Source: Bacteroidota bacterium (lineage in GTDB: Bacteria; Bacteroidota; Bacteroidia; Chitinophagales; JADIYW01). Taken from it: DNA of 64,000 bases. Under the pieces are notes generated by a model. The model saw nothing but the letters and a program-made list of their open reading frames with translations. It made no database searches and had not been told where the DNA came from. Shown piece after piece: positions 8,344-17,958 of this stretch. Within the stretch, counting starts at the first letter, position 1, and each line of letters opens with the position of its first letter. The stretch is taken from assembly GCA_016705125.1 (NCBI GenBank), contig JADIYW010000010.1:1-64000 (forward strand). The letters are read 5' to 3'. The position numbers and the translations under genes were made by a program.

Positions 8344-10854
8344 ATGAAAAAATTAAGTTTATTACTTTGGATAGGCATGATATCTATTTTGACTAAAGGT
8401 CAGAATACCAATCCGTGGAGCATTGACATGAAAGCCATTCATGTTGTGGATAAAGAAGATAGATTTTTTGCAGGGAAAGACGAACCCTATATGTTACAAA
8501 TCGGATTTAGAACCACCATTGGTAAAGATTGTAGCTCAAATACAACACAAGTTAGAATTATGAATCCAATTACTGGGGAGAATGCACTAAATATTGGTAG
8601 TGCAGGGGCTGGTGAAGATGTACTAGTGCCAGATTTTGCAGGTGATGTTCAGTTTTTTGATATTAAACCACCAAGTGCAACGATAAATGCAATAATGAAT
8701 CACATAAATACGAATGGATTAACCATTTATGGTTCTTTTGTAATTGTTTTAGAAAGAGACAATACAAATCCAGCCACTATTGCAACATTGCAAAATAATT
8801 TAAAATCAGCAATTCAAATCTCCCTAGATAATTTGATAGGCACACAAAATTTTCCGCCCACAAACCTTACAGAAACAAGAGAAGAGGTATTAAATGTGCT
8901 TAAAAATTTAGATTTTAATGGATGGCAGTGGTTAAATTTAGTTGTAGGTTCAGTAATTGGAACCGATGATGATATTATTGGGGCAAATGCGTTTATTTTT
9001 GTCGATTTACCCCAATCAATGTTTACATTACTCGGCATAAATAGCAATCAAATTATGACTAATATTAACTTAGGATCTGCCTTAGAAAATGTTGTGGATA
9101 TTGCTTTACAAAATGTACCAAGTGAATTTGTTCAAAAGATTACCCAGTGGAAACCAATAAGCAATTTAATTGATAATGTTACTACAAAAGCACAAGGAAT
9201 AATATCGCTAGGCATTACATTTGGAGGAACTGGATATAGGCATTTTTATGATAATTCTGCTTTAGAATTTGTATTAAAAGACCAATCTTATCAGGCTATT
9301 TGTAGGTACAAAATTAGAGGGGATATTACACAACAACGACCCCCAATTGGAGAGGCTCCGGGGCTAAATAAGTCCATTTGTGTTCCTACTTGTTCGTCTA
9401 CAACTTGGATTGCTGATTTCGGAAAAATATCGAATGGATTTCCAAATCAAAACACTACACCAAGATTTATTGGGGATGTAAATGGTGATGGAATTAATGA
9501 TGTAATCGGAATAAAGGACAGAATTTGGGTCGCAAAAGGATTAGGCACTTCATATTTGGGTACGATACAGGGGAATGCGGATTTTGGTCAAAATGGAGGA
9601 TGGTATAATATGAATGATTATCCAAGATATGTAGTTGACATTAATAATGATAACAAAGCAGATATTGTAGGTTTTGGTAATGATGGGGTTCGAGTTGGAT
9701 TTGGAAATTCAACGGGTTCGTTTACCTCAATGCCTTCTTTTAATATGACTGGTTTTGGAAAAAGTACTGCGGCTGGAGGTTGGACAAATAATGATGTTCA
9801 CCCTAGATTTTTAGCAGATGTGGATGGTGATAACGACTTAGATATAATTGGGTTTTCTCAAACAGGAGTTGTTGTAGCAAAAAACATGGGTGCGTCATTC
9901 GTGGTACAACCTGGGTTTTGGTCAAATCAATATTGTATTAATACTGGATGGTCAAATCAAAATAATTATCCTAGATTTATTAAGGATGTAAATGGAGATG
10001 GAAAAGCTGACATTATAGGTTTTAGCCAAACAGGCGTAAGTGTTTCGCTTTCAAATGGAACTTCGTTTCAACCCATTGCTACTACCTGGTGTGCTGATTA
10101 TGGAGTAAGTCAAGGTTGGACAAATATGAATGAATATCCACGTCAATTTGTAGATATTAATGCAGATGGAAGAATCGATATCGTTGGGTTTGGAATAGAT
10201 AAGGTTTTGGTTGCCTTAAATAACACTTTAAATGGTGTAAATTCATTTCAATTGCCAATAGTATATAGCACAGAATTTGGAAGAGCTGATGGTTTTTTTA
10301 ATAACAATCAATTTCCTCGGATGTTTGGAAATATAGACAATGACATTTATCCTGATTTAATTGGGTTTAGGGGAAATGAAGCATTGATAGCAAAAAACAC
10401 TAATGGCTTAAAATTTGAATCTACATCATTTGTTGATTTAGGTTTTGAGGAAGATGAAGGATTTTTAAATCAAGAGGAATATCCAAGATTTATTTCAGAT
10501 GCTGATGGGGGTGGAAGAAATGAATTAATTGGATTTACTAATACAGGTGTTCTTGTTATGAATTGTCAATCAGGGAATTGGTGGAGACAGAATAATCCAA
10601 AAACAAAAAATGAATTTACAAATTATATAATCTATCCAAATCCAGCAAAAAATCAAGTAACTATTAAGATGGATAATGAATTTAATGGAACTGTTAGAAT
10701 AGTTGATTTACAAGGGAGAACTGTTTTTGAAAATGAAATTCATGAAAAAGAAACAAATATATTGTTGCCCAATTTGAGTTCAGGGATTTACTTTATTTCA
10801 ATTGCTGATATAAATGCAAAATTTAATCAAACTAAAAAGTTGATAATCAACTAG
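8344..10854 (+). CDS. Secreted seven-repeat beta-propeller (PVL-like lectin fold) with T9SS sorting domain
   Basis: The start chosen is Met at 8344, which gives a clean signal peptide (MKKLSLLLWIGMI). Residues about 25-350 form an N-terminal region I do not recognise. Residues about 355-750 contain seven repeats of about 56 residues, each with the pattern G(W/F)-x-N-x(3)-PR-x(3)-D-x-(N/D)-x-D-x(3)-D-(I/L)-(I/V)-GF-x(3)-(G)-V. This pattern and count recall the seven-bladed Psathyrella velutina lectin and integrin-like FG-GAP propellers that bind calcium and sugars. The last about 75 residues are a Por-type C-terminal sorting domain (YPNPAKNQVTI, then LSSGIYFISI), so the protein should be exported by type IX secretion. 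The ligand is unknown; lectin activity is inference. Confidence 0.8.
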   Translation: MKKLSLLLWIGMISILTKGQNTNPWSIDMKAIHVVDKEDRFFAGKDEPYMLQIGFRTTIGKDCSSNTTQVRIMNPITGENALNIGSAGAGEDVLVPDFAGDVQFFDIKPPSATINAIMNHINTNGLTIYGSFVIVLERDNTNPATIATLQNNLKSAIQISLDNLIGTQNFPPTNLTETREEVLNVLKNLDFNGWQWLNLVVGSVIGTDDDIIGANAFIFVDLPQSMFTLLGINSNQIMTNINLGSALENVVDIALQNVPSEFVQKITQWKPISNLIDNVTTKAQGIISLGITFGGTGYRHFYDNSALEFVLKDQSYQAICRYKIRGDITQQRPPIGEAPGLNKSICVPTCSSTTWIADFGKISNGFPNQNTTPRFIGDVNGDGINDVIGIKDRIWVAKGLGTSYLGTIQGNADFGQNGGWYNMNDYPRYVVDINNDNKADIVGFGNDGVRVGFGNSTGSFTSMPSFNMTGFGKSTAAGGWTNNDVHPRFLADVDGDNDLDIIGFSQTGVVVAKNMGASFVVQPGFWSNQYCINTGWSNQNNYPRFIKDVNGDGKADIIGFSQTGVSVSLSNGTSFQPIATTWCADYGVSQGWTNMNEYPRQFVDINADGRIDIVGFGIDKVLVALNNTLNGVNSFQLPIVYSTEFGRADGFFNNNQFPRMFGNIDNDIYPDLIGFRGNEALIAKNTNGLKFESTSFVDLGFEEDEGFLNQEEYPRFISDADGGGRNELIGFTNTGVLVMNCQSGNWWRQNNPKTKNEFTNYIIYPNPAKNQVTIKMDNEFNGTVRIVDLQGRTVFENEIHEKETNILLPNLSSGIYFISIADINAKFNQTKKLIIN

Positions 10855-10882
10855 TTTAATGGTCTTTATAATGTTTATTTCC

Positions 10883-10911
10883 ATTGGTGGGTAATAATTT
10901 TACCCACCAAT
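10883..10911. terminator. Bidirectional hairpin terminator between convergent genes
   Basis: ATTGGTGGGTAA at 10883-10894 and TTACCCACCAAT at 10900-10911 are perfectly complementary (12 bp) with a 5-base loop. It lies 29 bases after the propeller gene and overlaps the stop codon of the leftward VIT1 gene. A T-rich tract follows on the plus strand. Confidence 0.6.
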
Positions 10912-11604
10912 TAGTTTTGCAATTCCAAAAGCCGCCGCTGCGGCAACAGTTCCTATCAAGATGGTTTTTAATGCCCCTTTTATTGGAGGTTGTCCAACTA
11001 TTTTGGTTTTAAAATACCCAAATATACCCAGAGAAATAATGGTCATTATGGACGAAATTAATAAGCCCTTTTGAGTATTATTTGTAAAAAAATAAGCACT
11101 CAAAGGAATAAATCCCCCTAAAATATAGGAGGAGGCAATATATAAAGCACTTTTTTGTGCTCGTTTTGGGTCGGGTCGCTCAAGTCCCAATTCATAACGC
11201 ATCATAAATTGAACCCATTTGTCCTTGTCTTTCGACAATTCTTCCACAATTGTATCTTGAGCTGACTCACTTAAACCATAGTCGGCAAATATTTCTTTTA
11301 CTTCTTCTTTCTCTTTTTCTGGGAAGTGATCTACTTCAAAATATTCTCTTTTTAATTCTGCGTCAAAATGGTCTATTTCATTTTTACCAGCCAAGTATCC
11401 ACCCAATCCCATGGCAATACTACCTGCAACAATTTCGGCCAAGCCAGCCGTTATAATTATGCTATTTGCATCGGCAGATAATGCACCCGAAAGTCCTGCA
11501 GCTAAAGCAAATGGAACCGTTAATCCATCTGCCATGCCTATAACGATATCTCTTACTATTTCCGAACTTTCAAAGTGTTCTTCTTTTTTTTCTAATGCAA
11601 TCAT
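10900..11604 (-). CDS. VIT1/CCC1 family iron/manganese transporter
   Basis: 234 residues. The VIT1 family signature is clear: DIVIGMADGLTVPFALAAGLSGA in the first membrane helix, then IIITAGLAEIVAGSIAMGLGGYLA in the second. A charged cytoplasmic segment (about residues 75-140) with many Glu residues (EKEKEEVKEIFADYGLSE) corresponds to the metal-binding domain, followed by three more helices. Family members move Fe2+ or Mn2+ out of the cytoplasm. The gene stands alone, convergent to the propeller gene. No metal regulator is adjacent. Confidence 0.92.
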   Translation of the reverse strand: MIALEKKEEHFESSEIVRDIVIGMADGLTVPFALAAGLSGALSADANSIIITAGLAEIVAGSIAMGLGGYLAGKNEIDHFDAELKREYFEVDHFPEKEKEEVKEIFADYGLSESAQDTIVEELSKDKDKWVQFMMRYELGLERPDPKRAQKSALYIASSYILGGFIPLSAYFFTNNTQKGLLISSIMTIISLGIFGYFKTKIVGQPPIKGALKTILIGTVAAAAAFGIAKLIGG

Positions 11605-11691
11605 TTTTTTTTAAATATGGGATAAAATTACCATTTATTTTTTTAACTTTACTTAACAATTAATTTGCTTTAAATAAACAATTGCGTAAAC

Positions 11692-14604
11692 ATGAGAAAT
11701 ATTTCCTTTTTTTTAGTTGCATATTTCCTTTTAGGAATAAATATGAGCTTTGCTCAAGCTGTACCATTTATTGGTGATTTTGTTAATTTAAGTAAAGATG
11801 CTGAGAAAAATGGCACCTTGGATCAAATCTCTGATTTTGCACTTAGGGTTCAAGTTCCCTTTATTATGCCAGATGGAATTAAATTAAATACGGATATTTA
11901 TCTACCTATTTTACAAGATAGTCTTGCATTTGATGTTACCATTCCTGTTTTTAATTATAACTTGAAACTTACGGTTTTACGACCAGGCTATCAGTATTTA
12001 ATTTATGATAGTATTAATGGAGAGCCAAATCCAAATCCTTTTCAATTGCCCTTGGTTATGAGTCGTACACCTTACAATAAAGGTGGTTCGGCCGATTTCT
12101 ATGGCGCTTTACCACTTTTGGGTTATGCCGCTGCCATGCAGGATATGCGCGGAAGATATGCCTCTGAAGGTGTTTATTTGCCACTTTATTCTGATAGTTG
12201 GAAAAAATCAGATTATCATCAATATAAGCATATTTTGGATTTAACAGATTTATCAGACCCCAAAAACGGTAATTACCACGAGGATGGATGGAATACATGG
12301 GAATTTGTAAAAAATAGCCTAATGCGGACCTACGATTTTAACTATGATGGAATACCAGATGACACCGCTTTGTTGTACAATGGCGTTATGGGCAATTTTG
12401 GTGCCTCCGCTTTAGGATACAATCAATTACAAGCAGCAGCCGCACACCGAATCGACCCAACCCAACCGGGAGTTAAATGTCTGTTCCCAATAGTTGGGCC
12501 ATTAGAATTTTATAAGAGTACAGGATTTCAAAATGGTGTTTTCAGAGATATGCTCGTAACTGGCTGGTTGCGCGGACAAATTAGAGACACCGACGACGAT
12601 TTAATTCCAATTGATAATGACATTCAAAATACCCTGCATAGTTCTAATGATTATGGCACAGCCGATAAGTTTGAAGCATCAGACAAAGCAATTGACCATT
12701 TTGTGGCGGTAAAATATGAAGGTAGCCCTGCGGGATATTATCCAAACAGTATCGGAAGAGGAGATATGGATGCTAGCCGTGCTCCGGTGGATCAATTTGG
12801 CGAAAGTGATAAAAATGGAACCTACAGCAGGTATGAAAATATGGAAGTGCCAACAATGCACGTGTCAGGTTGGTACGATATTTTTGTTGATGGATCAATC
12901 GAAACATGGAATCTTCAACGCAAACATCAAAGTGCATTATTTGGCAATAAATTGTTGAATAAGATAATTGTAGGCCCTTGGGCACACCAAACTATATCGA
13001 GTCTTACCACTGGCGATATGACTTACAAATCCAACGTGACCGATTTAACCAAAATAGACATTTCTTCAATCGATGGAGAAAATATTGATGTGGCAGCAAT
13101 TGCCAAATCTGAATTAATATCTTGGTTTCGCTACAATTTAAATTATAATAATAGTACCGCAAATGTAGGAGAACCAAAAGTAAGGATTCCGGAAAATAAT
13201 ATTTGGCAATATGTAATTCCTGGTGTGTCGGTTCGTTTTCCAGCAGAAACCTATACCATGAAATTTTTGGAATTATTGAATTTCCTTACTGGTGCAGGTG
13301 GATTAAATCAATTGCCTCTTGAAATCAAAACAGGACTAGGTAAATTTAAAATAAAACTCGACTTACCTGCCCTTGGTGAGCCTATTATTGAAGGCTTTGA
13401 TAGTGAACCTATCGATGCACTTGGCAATACTGAATTTAAGGAAGTGGATCCCATTCGTTTTTACGTAATTGGACCAGTAAATGATGGTATTGCCGAAAAT
13501 GAAAATATGGGGAATTACTGGTTTGGAGCTGATACTTTTCCAATAAAAGATAATATCCATTTCGAAAGTCTTTTTTTACACAAAAATGGTACATTAGATG
13601 CTAACCCACCTACCACCGACGAAGGATTGGCTATTTATGTACACGATCCGGATGACCCTATTCACACTATTGGCGGTGGTAATATGTTGGTAAAAACGCC
13701 ACAAGGGGATAGAGATAATCAAGGACAAATGAATTGTGCAAGTCCTCTTTTTGCGCCATTTACGATGAATAGACCAGGTGTTTTGAAATTTGAAACCGCA
13801 GTAGTGGAGGATTCTTTATGTATGATTGGTTTTCCAAAATTCAAAATATATGCTAAGTCAAACCCAGGCACAGAAATTTCAGGACCAACAGATACCGATT
13901 TTAATGTCCGTATTTTAGATGTTTATCCCGATGGTCGAGAATTGTTTGTTCAGGAGGGCTGCGTAAATGCAAAAGCACGGGAATGGGCAGCTAAATTCGC
14001 CGACGGTGTCGAAGATGATAATGCAGATTATAGCAATATTGAAATTGGAAAATTATACGAATATTATTTCCAAGGACTGCCCATCGCTTATACTTTTGGC
14101 AAAGGACACAAAATTAAAATTTTGGTTTCTTCATCTAATTATCCAAGATATCAATCCAACCCAAATATTCCTATTGAAGAAGGCGAATTTTTTAGACGTA
14201 AACCTTCCGATGGTCTTACATATACTTTCCAAGGGCGAGAATATGCTCCACGAATCGCAGTTCAACGGATCGCATTTTCACCCGAAAGTCCTTCTCAAAT
14301 TATCTTGCCAGTTTATGGAGAATCGAAAATTGTTGGTGTTAAAAACAATGTTTTAGCCAATAATCAAATAGATATAGATGTTTTTCCAAATCCGTCAAGC
14401 GATAAGGTAAATATTTTCGTGGGAATTAGTGGCCAGTTCGACATAAGAGTATTTGATGCAATAGGAAAATTGATAAGCATGGATGTATTTAGCGAATCTA
14501 TTCAGCTAGACATAAAAAATTATCCAATGGGTCAATATTTTATTGAAATTCAGGATAAATCGAATCCAGCCATCAAAACAAGTAGGTCGTTTACCAAAAT
14601 TTGA
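11692..14604 (+). CDS. Secreted CocE/NonD-family (X-Pro dipeptidyl-peptidase S15-like) hydrolase with T9SS sorting domain
   Basis: 970 residues. After a signal peptide (to about residue 22, SFAQA) comes an S15/CocE alpha/beta-hydrolase core: MPDGIKLNTDIYLP, VMSRTPYNK and QDMRGRYASEG. The expected triad is S239 in FGASALGY, D396 in GWYDIFVDGS and H432 in GPWAHQT. The C-terminal jelly-roll domain (PepX_C) follows (about 590-860), then a Por sorting domain (VFPNPSSDKVNIF, PMGQYFIEIQ). Family members hydrolyse acyl esters, beta-lactam acyl groups or X-Pro dipeptides; this one should act outside the cell. It is longer than a typical CocE because of inserts and the sorting domain. The next gene starts 29 bases after its stop, so they may be cotranscribed. 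Confidence 0.88.
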   Translation: MRNISFFLVAYFLLGINMSFAQAVPFIGDFVNLSKDAEKNGTLDQISDFALRVQVPFIMPDGIKLNTDIYLPILQDSLAFDVTIPVFNYNLKLTVLRPGYQYLIYDSINGEPNPNPFQLPLVMSRTPYNKGGSADFYGALPLLGYAAAMQDMRGRYASEGVYLPLYSDSWKKSDYHQYKHILDLTDLSDPKNGNYHEDGWNTWEFVKNSLMRTYDFNYDGIPDDTALLYNGVMGNFGASALGYNQLQAAAAHRIDPTQPGVKCLFPIVGPLEFYKSTGFQNGVFRDMLVTGWLRGQIRDTDDDLIPIDNDIQNTLHSSNDYGTADKFEASDKAIDHFVAVKYEGSPAGYYPNSIGRGDMDASRAPVDQFGESDKNGTYSRYENMEVPTMHVSGWYDIFVDGSIETWNLQRKHQSALFGNKLLNKIIVGPWAHQTISSLTTGDMTYKSNVTDLTKIDISSIDGENIDVAAIAKSELISWFRYNLNYNNSTANVGEPKVRIPENNIWQYVIPGVSVRFPAETYTMKFLELLNFLTGAGGLNQLPLEIKTGLGKFKIKLDLPALGEPIIEGFDSEPIDALGNTEFKEVDPIRFYVIGPVNDGIAENENMGNYWFGADTFPIKDNIHFESLFLHKNGTLDANPPTTDEGLAIYVHDPDDPIHTIGGGNMLVKTPQGDRDNQGQMNCASPLFAPFTMNRPGVLKFETAVVEDSLCMIGFPKFKIYAKSNPGTEISGPTDTDFNVRILDVYPDGRELFVQEGCVNAKAREWAAKFADGVEDDNADYSNIEIGKLYEYYFQGLPIAYTFGKGHKIKILVSSSNYPRYQSNPNIPIEEGEFFRRKPSDGLTYTFQGREYAPRIAVQRIAFSPESPSQIILPVYGESKIVGVKNNVLANNQIDIDVFPNPSSDKVNIFVGISGQFDIRVFDAIGKLISMDVFSESIQLDIKNYPMGQYFIEIQDKSNPAIKTSRSFTKI

Positions 14605-14632
14605 GATTATTTTAAACAATAACGAATTCCAA

Positions 14633-17407
14633 ATGAATAGAAAATTAAATGTATTCGGAAGGTATAGCATTATAGCTTTATTAATGCTGTTACCATTTTT
14701 TGCTAAGGCCCAAAATATAACTATAAAGGGAAAAATAACAGACAAACAAAGCAAAGAACCACTAATCGGTTGCGGCGTTTCCCTGGCAGGTACTACCGAG
14801 GGGACAGTTTCTGATATTGATGGAAACTACGAAATTGCCTTCCAAAAAACTGGATCTGATACCTTGGTGTTTACTTATATTGGCTACGAAACCGCTACAT
14901 TTGCTATTAATGGCGATTTTTCATTGCTCAATGTACAGTTGAATTCCGAAAGTATCATCGGTGAAGAGGTTGTTGTGTCAGGCTCTCGAATAAGTGAAAA
15001 AATTACGGCTTCTATTTCGTCTATTCAAAAAATAAATTCCAATCAAATACAATCTTCTGCTTCGGGAAATTTTTATCAAAGCTTGGGCAACCTAAAAGAA
15101 GTGGACATCACTACTTCAAGTCTTGGTTTCCAAATATTAAATACACGTGGTTTTAATACAACTGCCCCAGTGCGGATAGTTCAATTCATTGATGGCATGG
15201 ATAATCAGGCGCCTGGTTTAAATTTTCCAGTTGGTAATTTAGTAGGTGCTTCCGATTTGGACTTGGAGTCTGTGGAATTGATAAATGGCGCTGCATCGGC
15301 TCTATATGGCGCAAATGCTTTTCAAGGAGTCGTGTCCATGGTTACCAAAAGTCCATTCGATTATAAAGGATTGTCGGTAAAAATGAAAGGTGGTAGTCGT
15401 GCGCTTTTTGATGGAAGTTTAAGATATGGCAATACATTAGGAAAAGAAGATAGGTTTGCGTTTAAAATTACAGGCAGTTATTTCAGAGCCCAAGATTGGA
15501 TTCCTACCGATTCCATAGCCAATTTATATGGCGATATTTCCACCAAATTAGATATAAGCGCCATTACCCGTAAATTACAGTATAGTGGTGATTCCACCAC
15601 TGCTGCCGACTTCAGAAAATTGAATGTTTGGCTCAATTTTTTCCCTATCGCCAACCCTGGAAAAAAAGAAGTTTTTGCGCCAGGTTATATGGAAGCGGAA
15701 TTATCTGATGGCAATACCGAAAGCTTAAAACTGGGCGCCTCCATGGCTTACCGGTTTAAAAACAAAATGCAAATCGAGTACGATTATAAATTTGGTCGTG
15801 GCACCGCCGTATATCAGGGAAGCAATCGCTATAGTATAAACAATATACTTTTTCAGCAACACAAAATAGAATTAAGCCACCCCAATTTTTTGGTTAAAGC
15901 ATATACCACTATCGAAAATGCAGGCGACTCCTACGATATGGTTTTTGCAGCCGTTAACCTTTCCAAGGCAGGCATTGCAAATTATGCAGGCGACTGGTTA
16001 AAAGAATATTTTAACCGAATGAAAGAATTTACCAATAATTTTGATGCCGACCCCGAACAATGGATGGTAGATAGCGCTAAAGCGTTGGCAAGCAATTTAA
16101 GCGAACAAACCGCTTGGATAAAATCCGGAACGGCCGAATTCGACTCCGCATACAATAGCATCAAAAAAGATGCAGACTTCCAAACGGGAGCCAAGTTTCA
16201 AGACCGGTCGTCGCTCCAACACCTTGAAGGGCAGTACAACAAAGAATGGGGTAAATTTGGTTTGGTGGCAGGTGCAAGCTTCCGCAATTATAGTCCTAAT
16301 TCTTTTGGAACTATTTTCAAAGACACACTCGTCAATCCAGCCGACACGCTGGCTGATGGAAAACCAGACCCCGATGGCAAATATCTAAACCTAAATACTT
16401 GGGAAGTAGGTGGTTACGCACAAGGTACAGTCAAACTTTTCGACGACCATTTAAAATTAGTAGCCTCAGCCCGACTCGACAAACACGAAAATTTCGACCT
16501 CCAATTTTCACCGCGTATTTCGGTACTCGGCACTTGGAGAAAAAACACATTCAGAGCATCCGCACAGTCGGCATTTAGAAGTCCAACCCTACAAAACCAA
16601 TACATACTGCTCGATTTAGGTCCGCTATTATTAAAAGGAAATATCGATGGCAGCACTAATTTATACGACTACCAATCGGTAAAAGATTTCCAGTCTAACT
16701 ACGACTCCACATTCGAAATAAATGGAGATCTATTAAAGCAAGTAAATGTAGACAAAATACAACCCGAGCAACTAAAATCTATCGAATTGGGCTATCGGGG
16801 CGTTTGGTTCAAAGATTTTTATATCGATATCGTAGGCTATTTCAACATATACACAAATTTTATTGGCGACTTACGCGTTATCGAACCCACCGACCCGGCA
16901 GTTGCTGGCGAGGAATCGGGCCTCGATGCCATCCTCTCCAAAAACTATCGACTAGTGCAGTATGCAGTCAATGCTAAGGAGAGCGTAAAGTCTTATGGCG
17001 TTTCCTTTGGTGTCAACTACTATTTTTGGAAAACAATGGTCGCCACCGCCAACTATACTTGGGCCGATTTGAACACCAAAAACCTCAGCGACCCCATCGT
17101 GCCCGGATTCAATACACCAAACCACAAATTCAACATCGGATTAGGCGCCAAGAATATATGGAAAGGACTAGGGTTTTCCACCAATTTCAAGTGGGTAAGC
17201 GATTTTGTATGGGAGAGTTCATTCGGCGACGGCCCAGTTCCATCATTTTATATCCTAGATGCGCAGGTAAATTACGAATTCCCCAAATGGTTCAACCTAT
17301 TCGTAGGCGGCTCCAATATCACCAACAACAAACACATCGAAGCCTACGGATCGCCCCTAATTGGCGGCATGGCATACGGTGGATTCACATTCCGATTCGA
17401 CCAGTAA
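14633..17407 (+). CDS. TonB-dependent receptor with carboxypeptidase regulatory-like domain
   Basis: The start at 14633 gives a signal peptide (LLMLLPFFAKAQ); an in-frame Met at 14543 lies inside the preceding gene. Residues about 30-110 are a carboxypeptidase D regulatory-like domain (ITIKGKITDKQSKEPLIG), residues about 125-240 a plug domain (LNTRGFNTTAPVRIVQFIDG, SVELINGAASALYGANAFQGVVSM), and the rest a 22-strand barrel ending in GGMAYGGFTFRFDQ with terminal aromatic residues. Such receptors import large substrates across the outer membrane with TonB energy. No SusD-like partner is adjacent; the neighbour is the secreted hydrolase. Codon use shifts within the gene: the last 1.4 kb is visibly richer in C at third positions than the first part. 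Confidence 0.93.
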   Translation: MNRKLNVFGRYSIIALLMLLPFFAKAQNITIKGKITDKQSKEPLIGCGVSLAGTTEGTVSDIDGNYEIAFQKTGSDTLVFTYIGYETATFAINGDFSLLNVQLNSESIIGEEVVVSGSRISEKITASISSIQKINSNQIQSSASGNFYQSLGNLKEVDITTSSLGFQILNTRGFNTTAPVRIVQFIDGMDNQAPGLNFPVGNLVGASDLDLESVELINGAASALYGANAFQGVVSMVTKSPFDYKGLSVKMKGGSRALFDGSLRYGNTLGKEDRFAFKITGSYFRAQDWIPTDSIANLYGDISTKLDISAITRKLQYSGDSTTAADFRKLNVWLNFFPIANPGKKEVFAPGYMEAELSDGNTESLKLGASMAYRFKNKMQIEYDYKFGRGTAVYQGSNRYSINNILFQQHKIELSHPNFLVKAYTTIENAGDSYDMVFAAVNLSKAGIANYAGDWLKEYFNRMKEFTNNFDADPEQWMVDSAKALASNLSEQTAWIKSGTAEFDSAYNSIKKDADFQTGAKFQDRSSLQHLEGQYNKEWGKFGLVAGASFRNYSPNSFGTIFKDTLVNPADTLADGKPDPDGKYLNLNTWEVGGYAQGTVKLFDDHLKLVASARLDKHENFDLQFSPRISVLGTWRKNTFRASAQSAFRSPTLQNQYILLDLGPLLLKGNIDGSTNLYDYQSVKDFQSNYDSTFEINGDLLKQVNVDKIQPEQLKSIELGYRGVWFKDFYIDIVGYFNIYTNFIGDLRVIEPTDPAVAGEESGLDAILSKNYRLVQYAVNAKESVKSYGVSFGVNYYFWKTMVATANYTWADLNTKNLSDPIVPGFNTPNHKFNIGLGAKNIWKGLGFSTNFKWVSDFVWESSFGDGPVPSFYILDAQVNYEFPKWFNLFVGGSNITNNKHIEAYGSPLIGGMAYGGFTFRFDQ

Positions 17408-17958
17408 ACGAAAGAGAAGAGTTCGAAATATACAATTCCAAGTATTTGGGCGTGTCCCTGCTCCAAAAAGCAGGGTCGTGCTTTTTGCTTGTATCTTTTG
17501 GTCGTGCCTCCCAAAAGTATACCGCTCCAATCACTCACGCGGGGGAGAGGAGAGAGAAATGGTGTATTTTTATTAGTTTAAGAAATAAGTAAAAAACTCA
17601 TGAAATAATACCTTAATTAAGTTATGAAACAAATCCTTTAATTTCTTTTTCGGACATATTTCCTTGTCTTTTTGAACTACTTAAGTGTTGACTGTTTCTT
17701 TCGATTTATTTCAACCTTGATTCTCATTTTGAATTTTGTTTTTCATTCATTATAATTTAAGAAATTAAAAAAATGTTTTAGCTTTTCGCTTAGTAAAGAT
17801 TGATTACTTTCCTTTAAAATAATTATGAAAAAATTAAAGTTTTAAATTCATAAGTAAATTGCTGATTTATAAGAAGAATGTCTTTAATAAATTTTTTTTA
17901 TTAGCTTTGAAAATGATTTTTTTGATAGGTTATTGAAAAAAAGCAAATAATTTAATAA
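17408..17958. other. Long intergenic region (551 bp), one structured GC-richer element then AT-rich DNA
   Basis: No credible gene. The first about 140 bases hold a GC-richer element with two hairpins, listed separately. From about 17580 on, the DNA is very AT-rich with no strong dyad, no open frame of note and no clear promoter before the methylase ATG at 17959. Confidence 0.6.
17449..17545 (+). repeat. Structured intergenic element with two hairpins and a repeated GGTCGTGC motif
   Basis: Hairpin 1: CCCTGCT at 17456-17462 pairs with AGCAGGG at 17469-17475. Hairpin 2: CTTTTGG at 17495-17501 pairs with CCAAAAG at 17511-17517. The motif GGTCGTGC occurs on the 3' side of hairpin 1 (17474-17481) and in the loop side of hairpin 2 (17500-17507). 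It ends in a GC-rich run (ACGCGGGGGAGAGG). Its composition differs sharply from the flanking AT-rich DNA. From memory, similar GGGCGTGTCCCTGCT-type elements are dispersed in many Bacteroidota genomes; that is recollection, not a search. It lies 3' of the TonB receptor gene and may act as a terminator. Confidence 0.5.

Noticed and set aside
17026..17592. A 188-codon plus-strand open frame overlapping the TonB receptor end
   Set aside because: Arg/Pro-rich composition of a shadow frame; the receptor frame is clearly coding.
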